Source of the DNA: Triops longicaudatus
Lineage: Eukaryota; Arthropoda; Branchiopoda; Notostraca; Triopsidae
DNA: 64,000 bases
NCBI GenBank assembly: GCA_022885665.1
Contig: JAGQDJ010000046.1
Span: forward strand, 1-64,000
Direction: 5' to 3'
Below the pieces are notes generated by a model. It saw nothing but the letters and a program-made list of their open reading frames with translations. It was not told the DNA's origin and did no database searches. Each line of letters opens with the position of its first letter. The first letter of the stretch is position 1. The translations under genes and the position numbers were made by a program. Below, in pieces: positions 13,301 through 25,550 of the stretch.

Positions 13301-15657
13301 CTTTTTCTTCTTTGAGCATGCACGATCCAACAGCACAATTCGCTTGACACTGTTGTTCCGGGCGAGTCGTAAAACTACTCCCTCGCGTCAGCACGAATCG
13401 ACAAGCTCGAAATCTGGGAAGGTCAACCCACCTTACTGACGTAAATGCTAAGCAATAGATAACGTAAACATAAACGAAGACAGCATTCGTGAGACAACAT
13501 TACCAGTATTCCGTAAACGATACACTGTTGGGTCAAATGGAATAACGCAATCCCCCTTGGAAAGTTGAAGAACACACGAGCACTTCATTAAGAATTTTGT
13601 CTATCAAAGCGAGGTCTTCTGCTTTTGGCGTTTGTCAACAACCGGTTTTGGGAGCGTGCACTTCTTAAAGGTTCACTAAAAACAGTTGTTGGGCAACTTA
13701 GCGTTTCCCAGATAGAAAAAAAAAAAATAGAAAGGTCCCTTTCACACAACATAACAGGGAACCGACCTTTTGGGTGGCCTTCTATAGATAATTAGCGCGG
13801 CGTAATCAACACTTGAGGACCCTCCAGACGTGTCATTGGAACCGAGATGGGTGGCCCGCACAACTCGCGCAGTTACCAGCGTGTCTTGGGACTCCCCTTC
13901 TCCTGTTGGCTGCACGTTCAATAAAGTAATACCTGCCATACATATAGTGCGTCTTCCGTAACTTATACGCAAAACCGTACTCGTCTCCGTGGCATGTTCT
14001 TCCAGCCCAAGCCGGCAGAACCTCTATACGTCTTTTCGGTAACTTTAATTGCCCTCTAATGACTCCTTTAAAACTTCAACCTTTCATAAACTTGATAGGA
14101 ATTGTTTGCTAAGATGTGCGATCTTCGGCCCTAAAAAAGAGTAAGCTCATAGCTTGTCCAGCTTACACAACCAAGCCCACAAAACAAAATGTGGTAGCTT
14201 GCTAAGTATTCTGCGGTCACCTGATGGATGGCTTCTGCAAAGGAAAGCTGTCGTCCTACCTGTTGTGTTGGCCCAGGACGATGTGTCTTCGGTCTGGTCG
14301 TCCTTTGGGCCCATCATGTCTCTGTTAACTCGGACAAGTCGACGCGGCTGTATCTGAAAGCTTCACGCGTAAAAACGGCTGCTATTGTCATCCATCTTGA
14401 GACCTCCCGAAAAGCGCTGCAACTGAGTCACAGGTAAAGGCCACGGAACACGCGTTACAGATCAGTGTATAAAAAAATCAAACTTTGCTTGCTTTTTTTA
14501 TAGTGATAGGAAAAGAAAAAGGACAAAAAATGAAAGCAAACAAGAAAGTGAAAAAATTATTCGCATTGGAGCATAAAACAGAACGTAACTCTTTTCTTTA
14601 TTCCCAACTTTGTCATATGTGACTTAGCTTGAGGGATTGAGTTTACCGGGTGATAATTTTTCTTGCAGAGATTTTACATTTTGTCAAACCAGGCCGTAAG
14701 GCCAATCCTCAGCAAGGAACGTGAGGTGTGATCTGTTCGCTATAAAGCTGCCAAGTGGTGTAAGCCATAGGGGACTATGGTATATGCACACATGAGGCTG
14801 GTCACTGCCTTCAAATGTGGCAACGTCGGTGGCCAATTGGAACCACCTTGGAGCCCCACCTGAGATGACGTCGGCTCGCAACAGCGATGCTTAAAGGTTG
14901 GGATACCTTTCTCACTGCTGCGCGGCACCGCGGCCGCCTCTTTTACCTGTACGATAAAGAGAACTCCGGCCCGAAAAGCATTTTAGCTAGTACCAAGACA
15001 AACCTCTAGCTTTAGCAACCTGGTTTTCTACCTTCGGGTTTCGGTCTTCTCCAGCTTGCATACACAAGGGGGAAGTCAGCAGAAGCAGAAGCAGTAAGCA
15101 GCAGTACCCAAGTTCCGTAGCTCTTTTGAAAAGCTGCCGCATTCTCAAGAGGACATCCTGTGCTCTTTTCATTCATGAGGTTCCAGTGTTCCTGGCAACT
15201 ATCGACCAGTCTTCGGCCAACCGTTTCCACCGTAGCTGCCTATATAGAATTTTACATGTGACTGCCAAAGTTGAAACATGTTTTCTGTGCGCCCGTAAGC
15301 CTACGATTCTTTAGTGTTCTCAGAGTGCGCCCCGTTATCACGTACCCGAAACGATCGGACACTCGGTGGGTCTTTTACAAGTTGCCCGACACCGCACAAC
15401 ACACGCAAGACCCTCAGAGTGCGCAAGTAGTGGGTACGCTTCTTAAATTTCAGATCAGAAGTACCGGGCACGTGTTCACAAACTTGGAGCCGTCCAGTAA
15501 AACCAGCGCTGCCCGGTGCGTTTTTGTTGTTGTTGACAAAGTGGTGTGTCCTTGTAAAACTCACTTGCACTGAGTTTGTCGTATGAAGCGAAAAACCTGT
15601 TAATAGTATAGCAGACTAACAAATTAGACAACAAACCGTCTATTATCCCTTGAAAAA

Positions 15658-15755
15658 ATGACTCCAAAGCGCACCATTGTGTTACTCCTGGTTTGTGTTA
15701 TATTACTGCCTTATCTCGGTAAGGCCAAAGGCCGTGGACGGGGGAGCAAATGGTG
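15658..15755 (+). CDS. Wnt1: Wnt1 exon 1 (signal peptide)
   Basis: This exon encodes residues 1-32: a basic start (MTPKRT), a Leu/Val/Ile core, then a Gly/Arg/Lys-rich stretch ending in Lys-Trp. The donor GTACGT begins at 15756 in phase 2. The split codon TG|G restores Trp, giving the WWG motif that follows the signal peptide in Wnt1 proteins. Confidence 0.92.
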
Positions 15756-18700
15756 GTACGTATCTGTTTTTTAACATCTTGCTTTTAGACAAGAATTAGA
15801 TTTGGCGGATATTTTTTGCTTTTAAACAATTACAATGTTAGAAAGCTTAAAGAAAACACTGTGAAGACAATGTGCCTAGTTTTGAATACCGATTTATGTC
15901 TCCGTTCGATAAATTTGCCGTGCATAATCCTCCGAATGAGTCTTTTAGAGGTTTCGTCCACGAACCTCTTTCATGGGCAATGCCTTCTTTGTTAATCTTC
16001 AGTTTTCCTAACGTTGCCAGTAAAATTTTTGTCGAAGAATTGGATTTGTTTCAAAGCTGGACATATGTTGTCCCATTCCGTCCCCACTGCCGCACACTTA
16101 CGGTGAGTGCGTGAACAGAGAGCAATGCCGCCGGTTCCGGTGTGAGGTTCGCTAGTGGGGACTGCGATACCCCCATCGCTGTGAACCAAATTTTGTGTCA
16201 CTAATTGAACTAAGCTCCCCACTTTCTCGCGGAGTATCTCAGTACTATGGATGAAGTAACCGAGAATTGGGACCCCCCGCTTTTTCTGCCTTCCTCACAA
16301 TCGACAGGCTATCTTGTCCATCATGATAAGCGTTTCAAAGTCGCACCACACGGCGCAGGTGAGGGGTATACAAAGCTAGTGATGGAGGCAAGAAAGGAAG
16401 CGATGATGGTAATTGCAAGAGGTTTGGCTGAACTTGGAGGATGCACACAAAAGGTGCGAGAATAGCGACGAGGTTTCCTGCTGGGTTCCGGGGGTGACCC
16501 TACTCAACTCCCACGACTAACTCGGGGTACGACCGATCCGAGTTAAAGTTTGAAGGACAAGGGATGAAAAGGAGAGAAAGAAGGGGGGTCTCTATTCTAA
16601 TGCATGGTTTTCATTATAACACGGGGACAGTTAGTTGCACAGAACAGAATAGATGTCTTTACTCAGGGGTCTACAGATTTACCTTTCAGCAAGGTATAAA
16701 AGGACAGAACACAAAAGCTTGAGAAAACCATCCGTTTGGGCGCGAGGTTGACCACCTAGTTAAACTGACACCTCGACATGGGAGACCTTGTTCCTCTTTT
16801 AACTTCACTTGGACTAACCGACCCATTCCTTGACAGTCTACACAGCCGAATAGGGAGGTCTTGATCAAGCTAATCACGTCCGAAGAAAAGAAGGAGCATT
16901 GTAGTCATTGTTCGGCTTCAAGTATACTTAACAAGTCACACGCGTGCGTTTGAGCTATTCAGAAACGTCCGGTGCAAAACTTGGGTGGGAATTTTGCCCC
17001 CCCCCCCCCACACAGAAAAAAAAACCTGGAAAGTTAGGAAAAAGGACTTTGTCGCACTATTATAATTTTAACTATTGCACCCTGTTTTGAATGTATCACG
17101 TCCACCGTACACTTTCTAATTCTTTACATTTGTTTAATCAGGGGAATAGCAAAAGCCGGCGAACCTACAAACTTGGTGTCGAACTCCATCAAAGAAAACT
17201 TGCTACCAAGTTCCTACATGGATCAGGCAGTCTCTGCGACGCTACGCAGCAAACAACAAAAGATAGTGCAACAGAATCCGGGAGTAATTGTAGCCATTGC
17301 AAAAGGTGTGAAACACGCCGTTTCGGAATGCAAACATCAATTCAAGAATCGGAGATGGAACTGTCCCACCAAAGATTTCCAGCGCGGTCGCAATTTATTT
17401 GGCAAGATCGTTGATCGAGGTAAGTCTCTCCGACTACACTCTATACCATCTGACATATCAATCAAAGCTAGCAACGATAGTTCGGGAATAAATACCTTTC
17501 AATTACCTCATAAGTTTCTCCTAATATTGACAGAGCGTTAGAAGTGGGTTTAACTTGAGAGGGCAGGAAACATCGAACTGCTCTTAGGGCAACTTAAACC
17601 AGCGCATGTTTGCACTGTTCTCGAGGAGTGGAAACCATCAGCATATTACCGTTTGCTTTTCCACCGGTTATTATACACCTCTGCCGTGCAAACAGAATAC
17701 TGCTTAAAGATCGTCAACTCACCCGCAGCTTAAAACACAAGACCTGTTGGCGCATTCCTATGGAGCATTCTGAGAAACCGTTCTTTGGCTCCATTTTTTT
17801 TTAAATAATGTTAATAATAAATAAAGAAGTAAAAAATGACGAAATGGTGGATATTAATTACTCATAGATGCAGCATTTATTTTAAACTATACCTTCTTAG
17901 AAGAATGTGATAGAATACAAGCTGGGAACTGTTATTCTAAATCTAGTTTCTTTTTAACAGTCCTTAAAGCGTACATTTCTTTCACTTACGCATAATTCCC
18001 TACATTATGCTCTCATGCGATCAGACGTTCTTGTAAAATTTAAAGTTATCCAGCGAAAATGTTATTGACACACTTGATTAAAACGCGAGAATGCTAACAA
18101 GTATTATATCCTTCTCTGTACAACTCCTAGCTTGTAGGACTACTGTATCGCGTTTTGCTACCATCACCTTTCCACTAGTGAAATTGATTCCCGGTGTATT
18201 CCTGCCGGTTCTCGACTAATAATCATAATAAGTTAGCCGAAACGATTGCAGACGTCATTTCGAAAAATTAAAAGCCCACCTCCCACGTAGTTGTGAACGC
18301 ACAATAGAATTTATTTAATGCCCTGGCCGCCGTTAGAATTCCAAATTTTCTTCTCTGTTGTAACCGTATAACAGAAAGAGTTCACTATCTCGAAAAAAAT
18401 AAAGGGGCGATTTGTCAAAAAGCGTTGGGCTTTAATGACTTCATTTCCATTTCGGCCACAAGGTGAAGTGTTTAGTAAGAGGGTGGTCTTCCCTCTTTTA
18501 ATGAGTTATCTAATTCGCTCTTAGTTATACTTTCTGTTATAAGGAACTTAAGACCTACGTGCGTTTTAATGATCCCTAACTTTGCCTTCCCAAAAGTTTA
18601 TTATGTCTCAGCCGCACTAAACTACTCTCTTGACCAAGACAACTACACAGAAATAACGCAAGAAAAACATGGAATTCAGGGACTCGTTTGCGCGGCACTC

Positions 18701-19992
18701 TGAGAATACGGAGAAGTTGTAAATAAAATTAAAAAAAAAACAAGAAATTCAATGTACACAGTAATCAAAGAGCGAACCCATGTAAAAGGTTGAACACAGA
18801 ACGAGTAAGAAGGGAGAATGTCTCATGCTAGATAAATCAAGATCTTAGGGAACGGTCGAAAAGCTACAATTATCGACCTCCATTTTGTAATACCTCATCA
18901 TTTGGTTACATCCCGTACTTTCTAGTAGAGCTAACAATGTTGAAATAAAAGAAGGTTTTGCCTTTTTGCACCAGCGATTGGATCATGATGACAGAGCTGC
19001 TACAGCACTTACCGAACCGCCCCGGCACACAAAGCTAAATAAGCACGATTTCACATTTTCTTCGTATGGGGTTATGTGGCTATATAGAAGATAAGGTATT
19101 TAAGAAAAAAAGGCAGGAAAGATGAGATGGGAGAATTCTACTCGTGGACGCTAATATACACATCAGAGGCCGGCTCCCCGGCAGGGTTCCGCGAGATGCA
19201 CGGGTGATAGAAATGGAAATGAGGCTATTCTCTTCCTCCCCTGCTGACATAGAAGAGAGGGGGCCTCCATTTTTCCAAACTTTCGCCTTTCATACGGTAT
19301 GTTAATAATACAGTACAACTAAACAGTAAATACTCGAGCGCCCACTATGCCGTGTTCTCCCTAGAAACATTCTCCTGAAGTTGATAATTAAATTCACAGT
19401 CATTAAAGCACATGCATTGGAGCATAAAACTAGGCTACGCCACATAGCTTTAGGTGAAGTTTTCATTAGAAGCATGTATTTAATTCGAGTTATCTTGACG
19501 CCATAGATCGAGTGTATTCGTCGAATCACACTCGGATGATGACTTGTTCCGAAGCTGTATTTTAGGCGTTAAATTTGTATTTCCCAAATGGCCAAGCAGA
19601 TTCCGTTCTGCAAGTGTTGAAAACGAAACGGGGAGTGTTGAGTGTAGGATATGGAACGTCTAGCTGGACACATTTTAACACTCGGTTGTTTCGAATTCGG
19701 AAAGAGTGGATAGCAAGCTTAGGAAAATGCCGATAAAATATTCCGAGTATAACCAAAAGTTTAGAGGTGAAAAACATGGTGTTGAAGAATTTATTGTCCT
19801 TGGGCGGCTGTTACAACCTGCTCGAATAAGAGCTGCTGTTCACTGAAGGCTTGATAGAGAGATACGGCCTAGAGATAACACACGCCATAGTATATGACCA
19901 GGTGAGAATTAGCCCTTTCTGTAGAGACACAACTAAAGTCTCCTATTTGGATTAAGAGGCGGTCGTTTTCCCTGAGAAAACCGCAGCCACCT

Positions 19993-20039
<47 letters not shown>

Positions 20040-23000
20040 NTTTTTTTTTTTTTTTTTTAGCGCAGGCTCCTAAACTCCTAAAGCCGTTGGCTACAAACAT
20101 CGCCGAAGGTAAGAGCACCGCGGCGGTCTCCAGACCCCCTGAACGTTCTCGTCGCGATGCTGGGACTCAAAACAAAGACTTTTAGATGTCGAAAAGTAGC
20201 CGCCCCACCATGAATCATGAATAGTCTATTATGAAGATGCAAGTCCGTGGCTGAGGCTGCCGAGTCACGCTTCATCTTTCTACTTCAATACGCGGGAGAA
20301 AAGCGATCACCCGACTAACCAGGCGTGTGTACCTCAAACAATAGTTGCTACATCTCAGAAATCCACAGACCACCACACGAGTGGCCGCGGAAAAAATTCC
20401 TATGGAAGCGAGTCGAGAAATCGGAGTTCGTGACAAACCTTATCAATCAACTCATCTCGCTTAGCTAGACATTCTTACCGGCCACCTTAACAATTGACAT
20501 CCACCGTCATCTCTATTTCATGCGACTTTTCCAAAGGAGAAAAAAAAAGATACCGGTCGCTTCTGATATTTTGTATCCAGGTTTACGTGAAAGCACAAAA
20601 TCAAATACTTCCTTTATTCACCCACGACAGGGGTTGAGTACGAGTATCGAATTGTCGCTTACTTCGTTCTTGTATAAAACCACATGTCGAAAGCAACAAA
20701 TAGGTCTACACAGAGCAAAAAGGTCGCAAGTCTTTGAAGAGCTTTACTTTGGAAACCAACATCGCCGTCGTGCTCACATGCATCGGCGGTTTAAAGGGCC
20801 TTTTGACCTGTCATCATCGACCAACCTTCTATCACGATGGCAAAATCCAAGTACAAAAAAGTACAGACTCCCCTAGTGGAGATTGTAACATCGATGAATA
20901 GAAGAACCACTTTATCTACGGGCTTGCATGCGCGGATGTAACCTCGGGTTCCTTAGAATTACGTTTTCTATAACATGGCAAGGCAGTCGTGCATCCAAGT
21001 GTGCCTATTATGTTACTTTTTCACGGACGTTCGATGTACTGTCTAATTCAGATGAGTAAACGTGGGAATGAAAAGAACTCTGGTAAAATGTGAATACCGT
21101 CCCGACATGTCCTTTGATGTTCTTAAGGACTGTGCTTCAGCAGCACGAGGAGCTTAATTACAGTACCTCCCTTCCTTCCCAAAGAAAGCTTGCATCTTCC
21201 TCCCCTGTTGCTTCTCTGCCCTCCCTTTTACCCCAATTCCGAGCAAGGAGAAACCACTCGCGGTATGCAGCCGACCAGGAAGAGTAAAGGACGTTTTTCA
21301 CAGCCTTGGCAGTTTAACTTGACCGGGAAAAAGCAACAAGGGGAAAGAAAAAGGCTATTCAACAAACTTTTTAAGGAACGTAAGTCAAAACCTTCTGCCA
21401 CGGTATTCCTAGGTGGCCCACGACAGCTTATTGAGTTATGGCACTATGATACGCTCAACGTGGGGTGAATTGAGACCCTTATACATTTTCCTGCTGGGGC
21501 CAGGTCGAATAATAGTACACAAATAATGCCCGGATCTCAGGTATTGGCTGCTATTGCGTGATCATGGTGACCTTTTGGCTCATCAAGACTTTTAGTGCAC
21601 ACCTCCGTGAAACTCAAAATGTGATAGAAACCTCCCAGAATAACTTCTTCAGCATTACGCCTTGGTGCCCACAGATTTTTTCTTCTTCTTTGTTCTTGTT
21701 GTGGCGTAGCGTATTAAATACTACCCACTTTTTTATTTTCTAGATAGTAATAATATTGTTAATTCTCATATAAAATTCAATCACTTATTGAAAGTTATCT
21801 TAACATTGATAATTCTTTCACAAATTAAAATGTTGACTCATCAGTAAAGTTGACTAACTGAATTACTTGTATAGATAGGTAGTTGCTAGGAAGAGGTAGT
21901 CTCTACAAACATAGAAGTTTTTGGTTTAACACTCCTAGTAAAGCGTGCCTAGGATATTGGCGAGGCCGACAACTCCGGTAAATTTTAATTAAGTGGTCAG
22001 CACGGGTGGGATGTGAAGCTGGCAAGCACTGAAGTTCACTTTCTTGTTCGCTAAGCCCAAATTGGTCCGCGTTTCAATTGTGCTAACTCACCACAGCGCA
22101 ACAGGGTGAAAAAGGCAATCGCTAGCCTGCAACACCCTAGATCCTGACACCTAATAGCTGAGAAAAACAACCGTAATTGTTCAACTTGTGCTTTCCCAAT
22201 ATCAGACGGCTTATAATTAACCAGAACCTATGGTAAGCATTCCAGCCAGTTAACTAAACAGCATTCTTTTCCTTTTCCTCACTTTCTAGCGTGTAGGGAA
22301 ACGGCTTTCATTTACGCCGTTATGTCCGCGGCCGTAACTCACGCTGTTGCGAGAGCCTGTTCCGAGGGCACCATCGAATCTTGCACCTGTGATTACACTC
22401 ACCGTCATCGACGACTTTCCGGTACAGACTGGGAATGGGGCGGTTGCTCGGACAACATTCAATTCGGTGTCAAGTTTTCACGCGAGTTCGTGGACGAAGG
22501 CGAGAAGGGACACGACATTCGCTATATGATGAATCTTCACAACAACGAAGCTGGGCGTATGGTACGTATGCAACCTGAGTCAAAACTTCTTACCCTTACC
22601 TCTCGCTGCTTTCTCGAAAAGAACATACGCCAAACTTACCGCACAAGAAAAACTTTCTTGAACGTCTCTCTCCCCTCTTTCCATTCACGCTTTAGCCTTA
22701 CCATCCCACGCTAATGAGCCACACAGTTCATGCATGCCCAAGCAAAGTGGTCGTAAATTAACAGCAACTCCCTAATTTTCGCTTTTCCCAGTATACCCCC
22801 TCAGTTTTTCTTTTTCTGGCTTTCTGTTCCTTCCATCTTTTTTCTTTCAGAGTTTTTAAAGGTACTCACATTTTCGGTTGCCAGTCTTCCAACGCAATGG
22901 AAGGGGGAGCGGTATCATGGATGCTCATATATTCATATTAGAAAAGGTGCAGCAGTCATGTTAGCAAAACGAGCCAAGAAAAAAAAACAATAGATTTCCG

Positions 23001-24871
23001 GTTCTTTGCTTTTAATAGCTATCTTTTTTCAATGACGGGGTAAGCTGAAGTGTGCCAACTATATAGTCTTACCGCCTACCTGCCAATTTCAATGAAACAT
23101 CAAGGAACTCAAGTGTGGAAAACTCAATCCCATCACTATTGACGTCACGAGACAACGCTGTTCAGGCCTCTCACATGTTGCAACCTCAGAACTTAGTCAT
23201 TGTTAAGCAACTTTCTTTAGCTGACAAATTTCGCACCGTTCGCTGTGTTCAAACGTATTGGCTTAGTAAGGTATTCGACATTTCACAATATCGTGCAATC
23301 TTGGAGGAAGGAACTATGACGAAATGCATGTATTGAGTTGATATCTTTGCATGTCAGAGTGCGAGAACACTGGATGTGCGCTGTGTTCCTATCCCATACG
23401 TATGAAAAAGCTCGTAAACTTTCTTCTGCCTTCCGAAAAGAGGACTTGCCAAAAAAGCAAGGCAAAAGCGTGACAAACGGTCAAGTGAAATGAGGGCAAT
23501 CGCGCGGTAGCGAAGTGCTTTGCGAAAGGGGGGCACTTAGGCCTGTTTGTTGACTCTGAGAAGCGGTATCTTTCTTCGTCGTCTTTATTTTAACCATGTG
23601 AAGACTAGTAAAACAAACCCGACACCCGAAAATGTGCTGTAGTTCTTGTCCAGCTGGTACAGGAAATTGATACACCAAGACTTAAGCGACTATTATTAAA
23701 TTAGCAGGTCACTGAAGAAGTTGGTAAAATCTCAAGTTAAATATTAAAATCGATTACTAATCGAACCTTGGATAGAAAATTTCCCACCGATTTAGTCATA
23801 CTTGGGTTGTTACCTTCGACTAAATGTACTACGTTCTTGCACAAACTGGTTGGGATTGATACTCACTTAGGCAATGCGTACGAAAATTACGTTATTTTTA
23901 TAGACCGAATTCCTGTTTTATCTACGAGATTCGACGGTCTGTTTCCTTACGTTTTAGTTGTCTTGATATCTAGTTTACACTGCTAGTCAGTAAACAAGTC
24001 AGCAACTTCACCTGTTGATGTTGGGGAAAAGTCGCACATATAAATATCTCATTAAAGGGAGGGACATGGGAGTTGGCAAAAGCCTTGGTGGTCCTCAACT
24101 TCTCAATCTGATGTTCATACCGCGTTGTAGTGCTCACCTGGTCTGTTAACAGCCTGTCTTTGTATTTAATCGCTTGGCCCTCTTCCATATGCATATCAAG
24201 GTGGGAAGAAGGGAACGCGAGAGGCAAAAGAGTTGAGCCAGCTTCCTTGCGATCATCCTTGATTTTCCCCTTTCTCTTTTTCTTTCTTGCAATCCTATAA
24301 CAGATTGATTTTTATTAGATTTGCTAGTCAGGAACTTGGCCACAGGTGCTAATTAACTCGTTTTTACTCTGTATAGCACGTTTCCTCCGAAATGCGTCAA
24401 GAGTGCAAATGCCACGGCATGTCCGGTTCTTGTACAGTCCGAACTTGTTGGATGCGCTTGCCATTTTTCCGGACGGTGGGAGATCAGTTGAAAGACCGAT
24501 TCGACGGTGCATCGCGGGTACTAATTAGTAACACCGGAAGAGTGCCTGGAAATGGGAAACGCAAATACAACTACCAGCTGAAGCCCTTCAATCCCGATCA
24601 TAAGACGCCGGCTAAGAAAGACTTGGTTTATTACGAAAACTCTCCCAATTTTTGCGAGAAGAACACCAAGTTAGGAATTCCCGGCACGCAAGGACGCACG
24701 TGTAATGAGACGTCCATCGGTGTCGACGGTTGTGATCTAATGTGTTGCGGAAGGGGTTATAAAACGGAAGTTAAAGAAGTGGTCGAGCGATGTGCGTGCA
24801 CTTTCCATTGGTGTTGTGAAGTAAAATGTAAAGTTTGCAGAACCAAAAAGACCATTCACACGTGCCTTTGA
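15658..24871 (+). CDS. Wnt1: Wnt1/wingless secreted signalling ligand (4 coding exons)
   Basis: The CDS joins 15658-15755, 17142-17419, 22290-22561 and 24377-24871, giving 380 residues; all junctions have GT-AG splice sites and matching phases (2, 1, 0). A hydrophobic signal peptide covers about residues 4-24. Wnt hallmarks are NRRWNCPT, CRETAF, DWEWGGCSDN, HNNEAGR and the lipid-acylation loop CHGMSGSC at residues 228-235, followed by TVRTCW and a Cys-rich C-terminal domain ending IHTCL. The C-terminal block (CNETS, VDGCDLMCCGRG, CTFHWCCEVKCK) is typical of arthropod wingless. The long insertion found in Drosophila wg is absent. The product is a secreted morphogen acting through Frizzled/LRP6 and beta-catenin. 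It is transcribed towards the inverted Wnt6. The start is the only ATG that supplies a signal peptide joined in frame to exon 2. Confidence 0.97.
15756..17141 (+). other. Wnt1 intron 1
   Basis: This 1386-bp GT-AG intron has no coding content I can support; the 72-codon frame at 16247-16465 has no recognisable domain. It contains a 13-C run at 16997-17009 followed by a short CA and poly-A stretch. Confidence 0.8.
17142..17419 (+). CDS. Wnt1: Wnt1 exon 2
   Basis: The exon encodes residues 33-125 with the N-terminal Wnt helices: the QNPGVI stretch, the CKHQFKNRRWNCPT block and the FGKIVDRG end, all expected of Wnt1. The acceptor TTTAATCAG precedes 17142. The donor GTAAGT starts at 17420 in phase 1. 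Confidence 0.95.
17420..22289 (+). other. Wnt1 intron 2 (longest in the window)
   Basis: A 4870-bp intron. It contains the poly-T tract with an N at 19996-20058 and the GC-rich segment to its right. The 118-codon open frame at 20520-20876 shows no domain and is not called a gene. An intron of this size at this conserved position is a plausible site for regulatory elements, by inference only. Confidence 0.75.
19996..20058. repeat. 63-bp poly-T tract with one undetermined base
   Basis: An uninterrupted T run contains a single N at 20040. Read on the minus strand it is a poly-A tail following the GC-rich stretch of about 100 bp at 20059-20160. It may be the tail of a retroposed sequence (SINE or processed copy). 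Its true length is uncertain because homopolymers are poorly sequenced and the N marks an unresolved position. Confidence 0.8.
22290..22561 (+). CDS. Wnt1: Wnt1 exon 3
   Basis: The exon encodes residues 126-216 and contains CRETAFIYAV, a SCTCDY segment, DWEWGGCSDN and HNNEAGRM. The acceptor CTTTCTAG precedes 22290 (codon G|CG). The donor GTACGT starts at 22562 after the Met codon, phase 0. Confidence 0.95.
22562..24376 (+). other. Wnt1 intron 3
   Basis: A 1815-bp GT-AG intron in phase 0, placed directly after the HNNEAGR motif. Wnt6 and Wnt10 have introns at the same place. I see no gene or repeat of note in it. Confidence 0.8.
24377..24871 (+). CDS. Wnt1: Wnt1 terminal exon
   Basis: The exon encodes residues 217-380: EMRQECKCHGMSGSC, TVRTCW, the FDGASRV segment, a Pro/Lys-rich linker, LVYYENSPNFC and the C-terminal knot ending in Leu before TGA at 24869-24871. 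The first codons (HVSSEM) follow the acceptor GTATAG. Confidence 0.97.
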   Translation, partial: HVSSEMRQECKCHGMSGSCTVRTCWMRLPFFRTVGDQLKDRFDGASRVLISNTGRVPGNGKRKYNYQLKPFNPDHKTPAKKDLVYYENSPNFCEKNTKLGIPGTQGRTCNETSIGVDGCDLMCCGRGYKTEVKEVVERCACTFHWCCEVKCKVCRTKKTIHTCL

Positions 24872-25544
24872 ACATATAACATTGTAAACATTCATAAGAG
24901 CTAGTCAGAGGCTTTCGGCTACCTAGTTTGAACAAGGTGGACCCAAAAGCTTCGTCAAGAGGCCTTCAATATTTTTTACTCTTTGTAATTGTTTTTGTAA
25001 ATTTTGGATCGCATGTTCTTGGAGTGATGGACGAGCCATTCTCATTATTTATATGAATTTGCGTAAAAGTTTGTTCGACACCATCATCTTTCCTTCCCGT
25101 GTAAAAATACCAACCGTCAAAACGGCGCGACGCAGCCTATGACATTTTTTTCTATACGTATACAGTTCCAACGATCTTACACATGTGAAGTTCATAACAT
25201 ATGTGACCTACAGTATTTCGTAAGGGACCCTTGATGCTTCTGTTTGCATTTCGTCACTTTACAGGCGGAAACAAGACAGCAAACTCGTATACATACTTGC
25301 TGGTTTAAGAAACCCTCCTCCACTGTTACGGCAAGCCTTCTGAACTGTATATAGAACATGAAATACATCGGTACTTTTCATTCATATCACACCTCCTCGC
25401 TCAGCGTTGAGTTATGCCTACGCAAACAAGTGGGTAATAACTTACGGCAAAAAAATACTTCGTGTGTCTCACCCTACACTCTCCTCTGTCCAATTCGCTT
25501 TTGCGGTAAAAAGTGGTAGGCATGACCTTGAGCTGCAGCCATCA

Positions 25545-25550
25545 AATAAA
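25545..25550 (+). terminator. Candidate polyadenylation signal of Wnt1
   Basis: AATAAA lies about 670 bp after the Wnt1 stop codon. Another AATAAA is at 25889-25894. Which of them is used cannot be told from sequence alone. Confidence 0.35.

Larger units (their letters stand above)
1..15657. other. Intergenic region upstream of Wnt1
   Basis: No protein family is recognisable in any frame. The longest open frames (for example 172 codons on the minus strand at 8948-9466 and 130 codons on the plus strand at 12923-13315) have no known domain and are overlapped by other open frames. Wnt9/Wnt4, the usual neighbour of Wnt1 in the ancestral cluster, is not seen. The stretch holds a GA microsatellite near 1898-1912, the short repeats listed separately, and one copy of an inverted-repeat element at 10236-10377. 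The rest is presumably 5' flanking and regulatory DNA of Wnt1, an inference from position only. Confidence 0.6.

Noticed and set aside
14684..15570. GC-richer block with several overlapping frames just before Wnt1
   Set aside because: Frames on both strands are open and none shows a family; it may be promoter-proximal DNA or a repeat fragment, which I cannot support either way.
20520..20876. 118-codon plus-strand frame in Wnt1 intron 2
   Set aside because: Basic, low-information sequence with no known domain or flanking splice logic that I could support.
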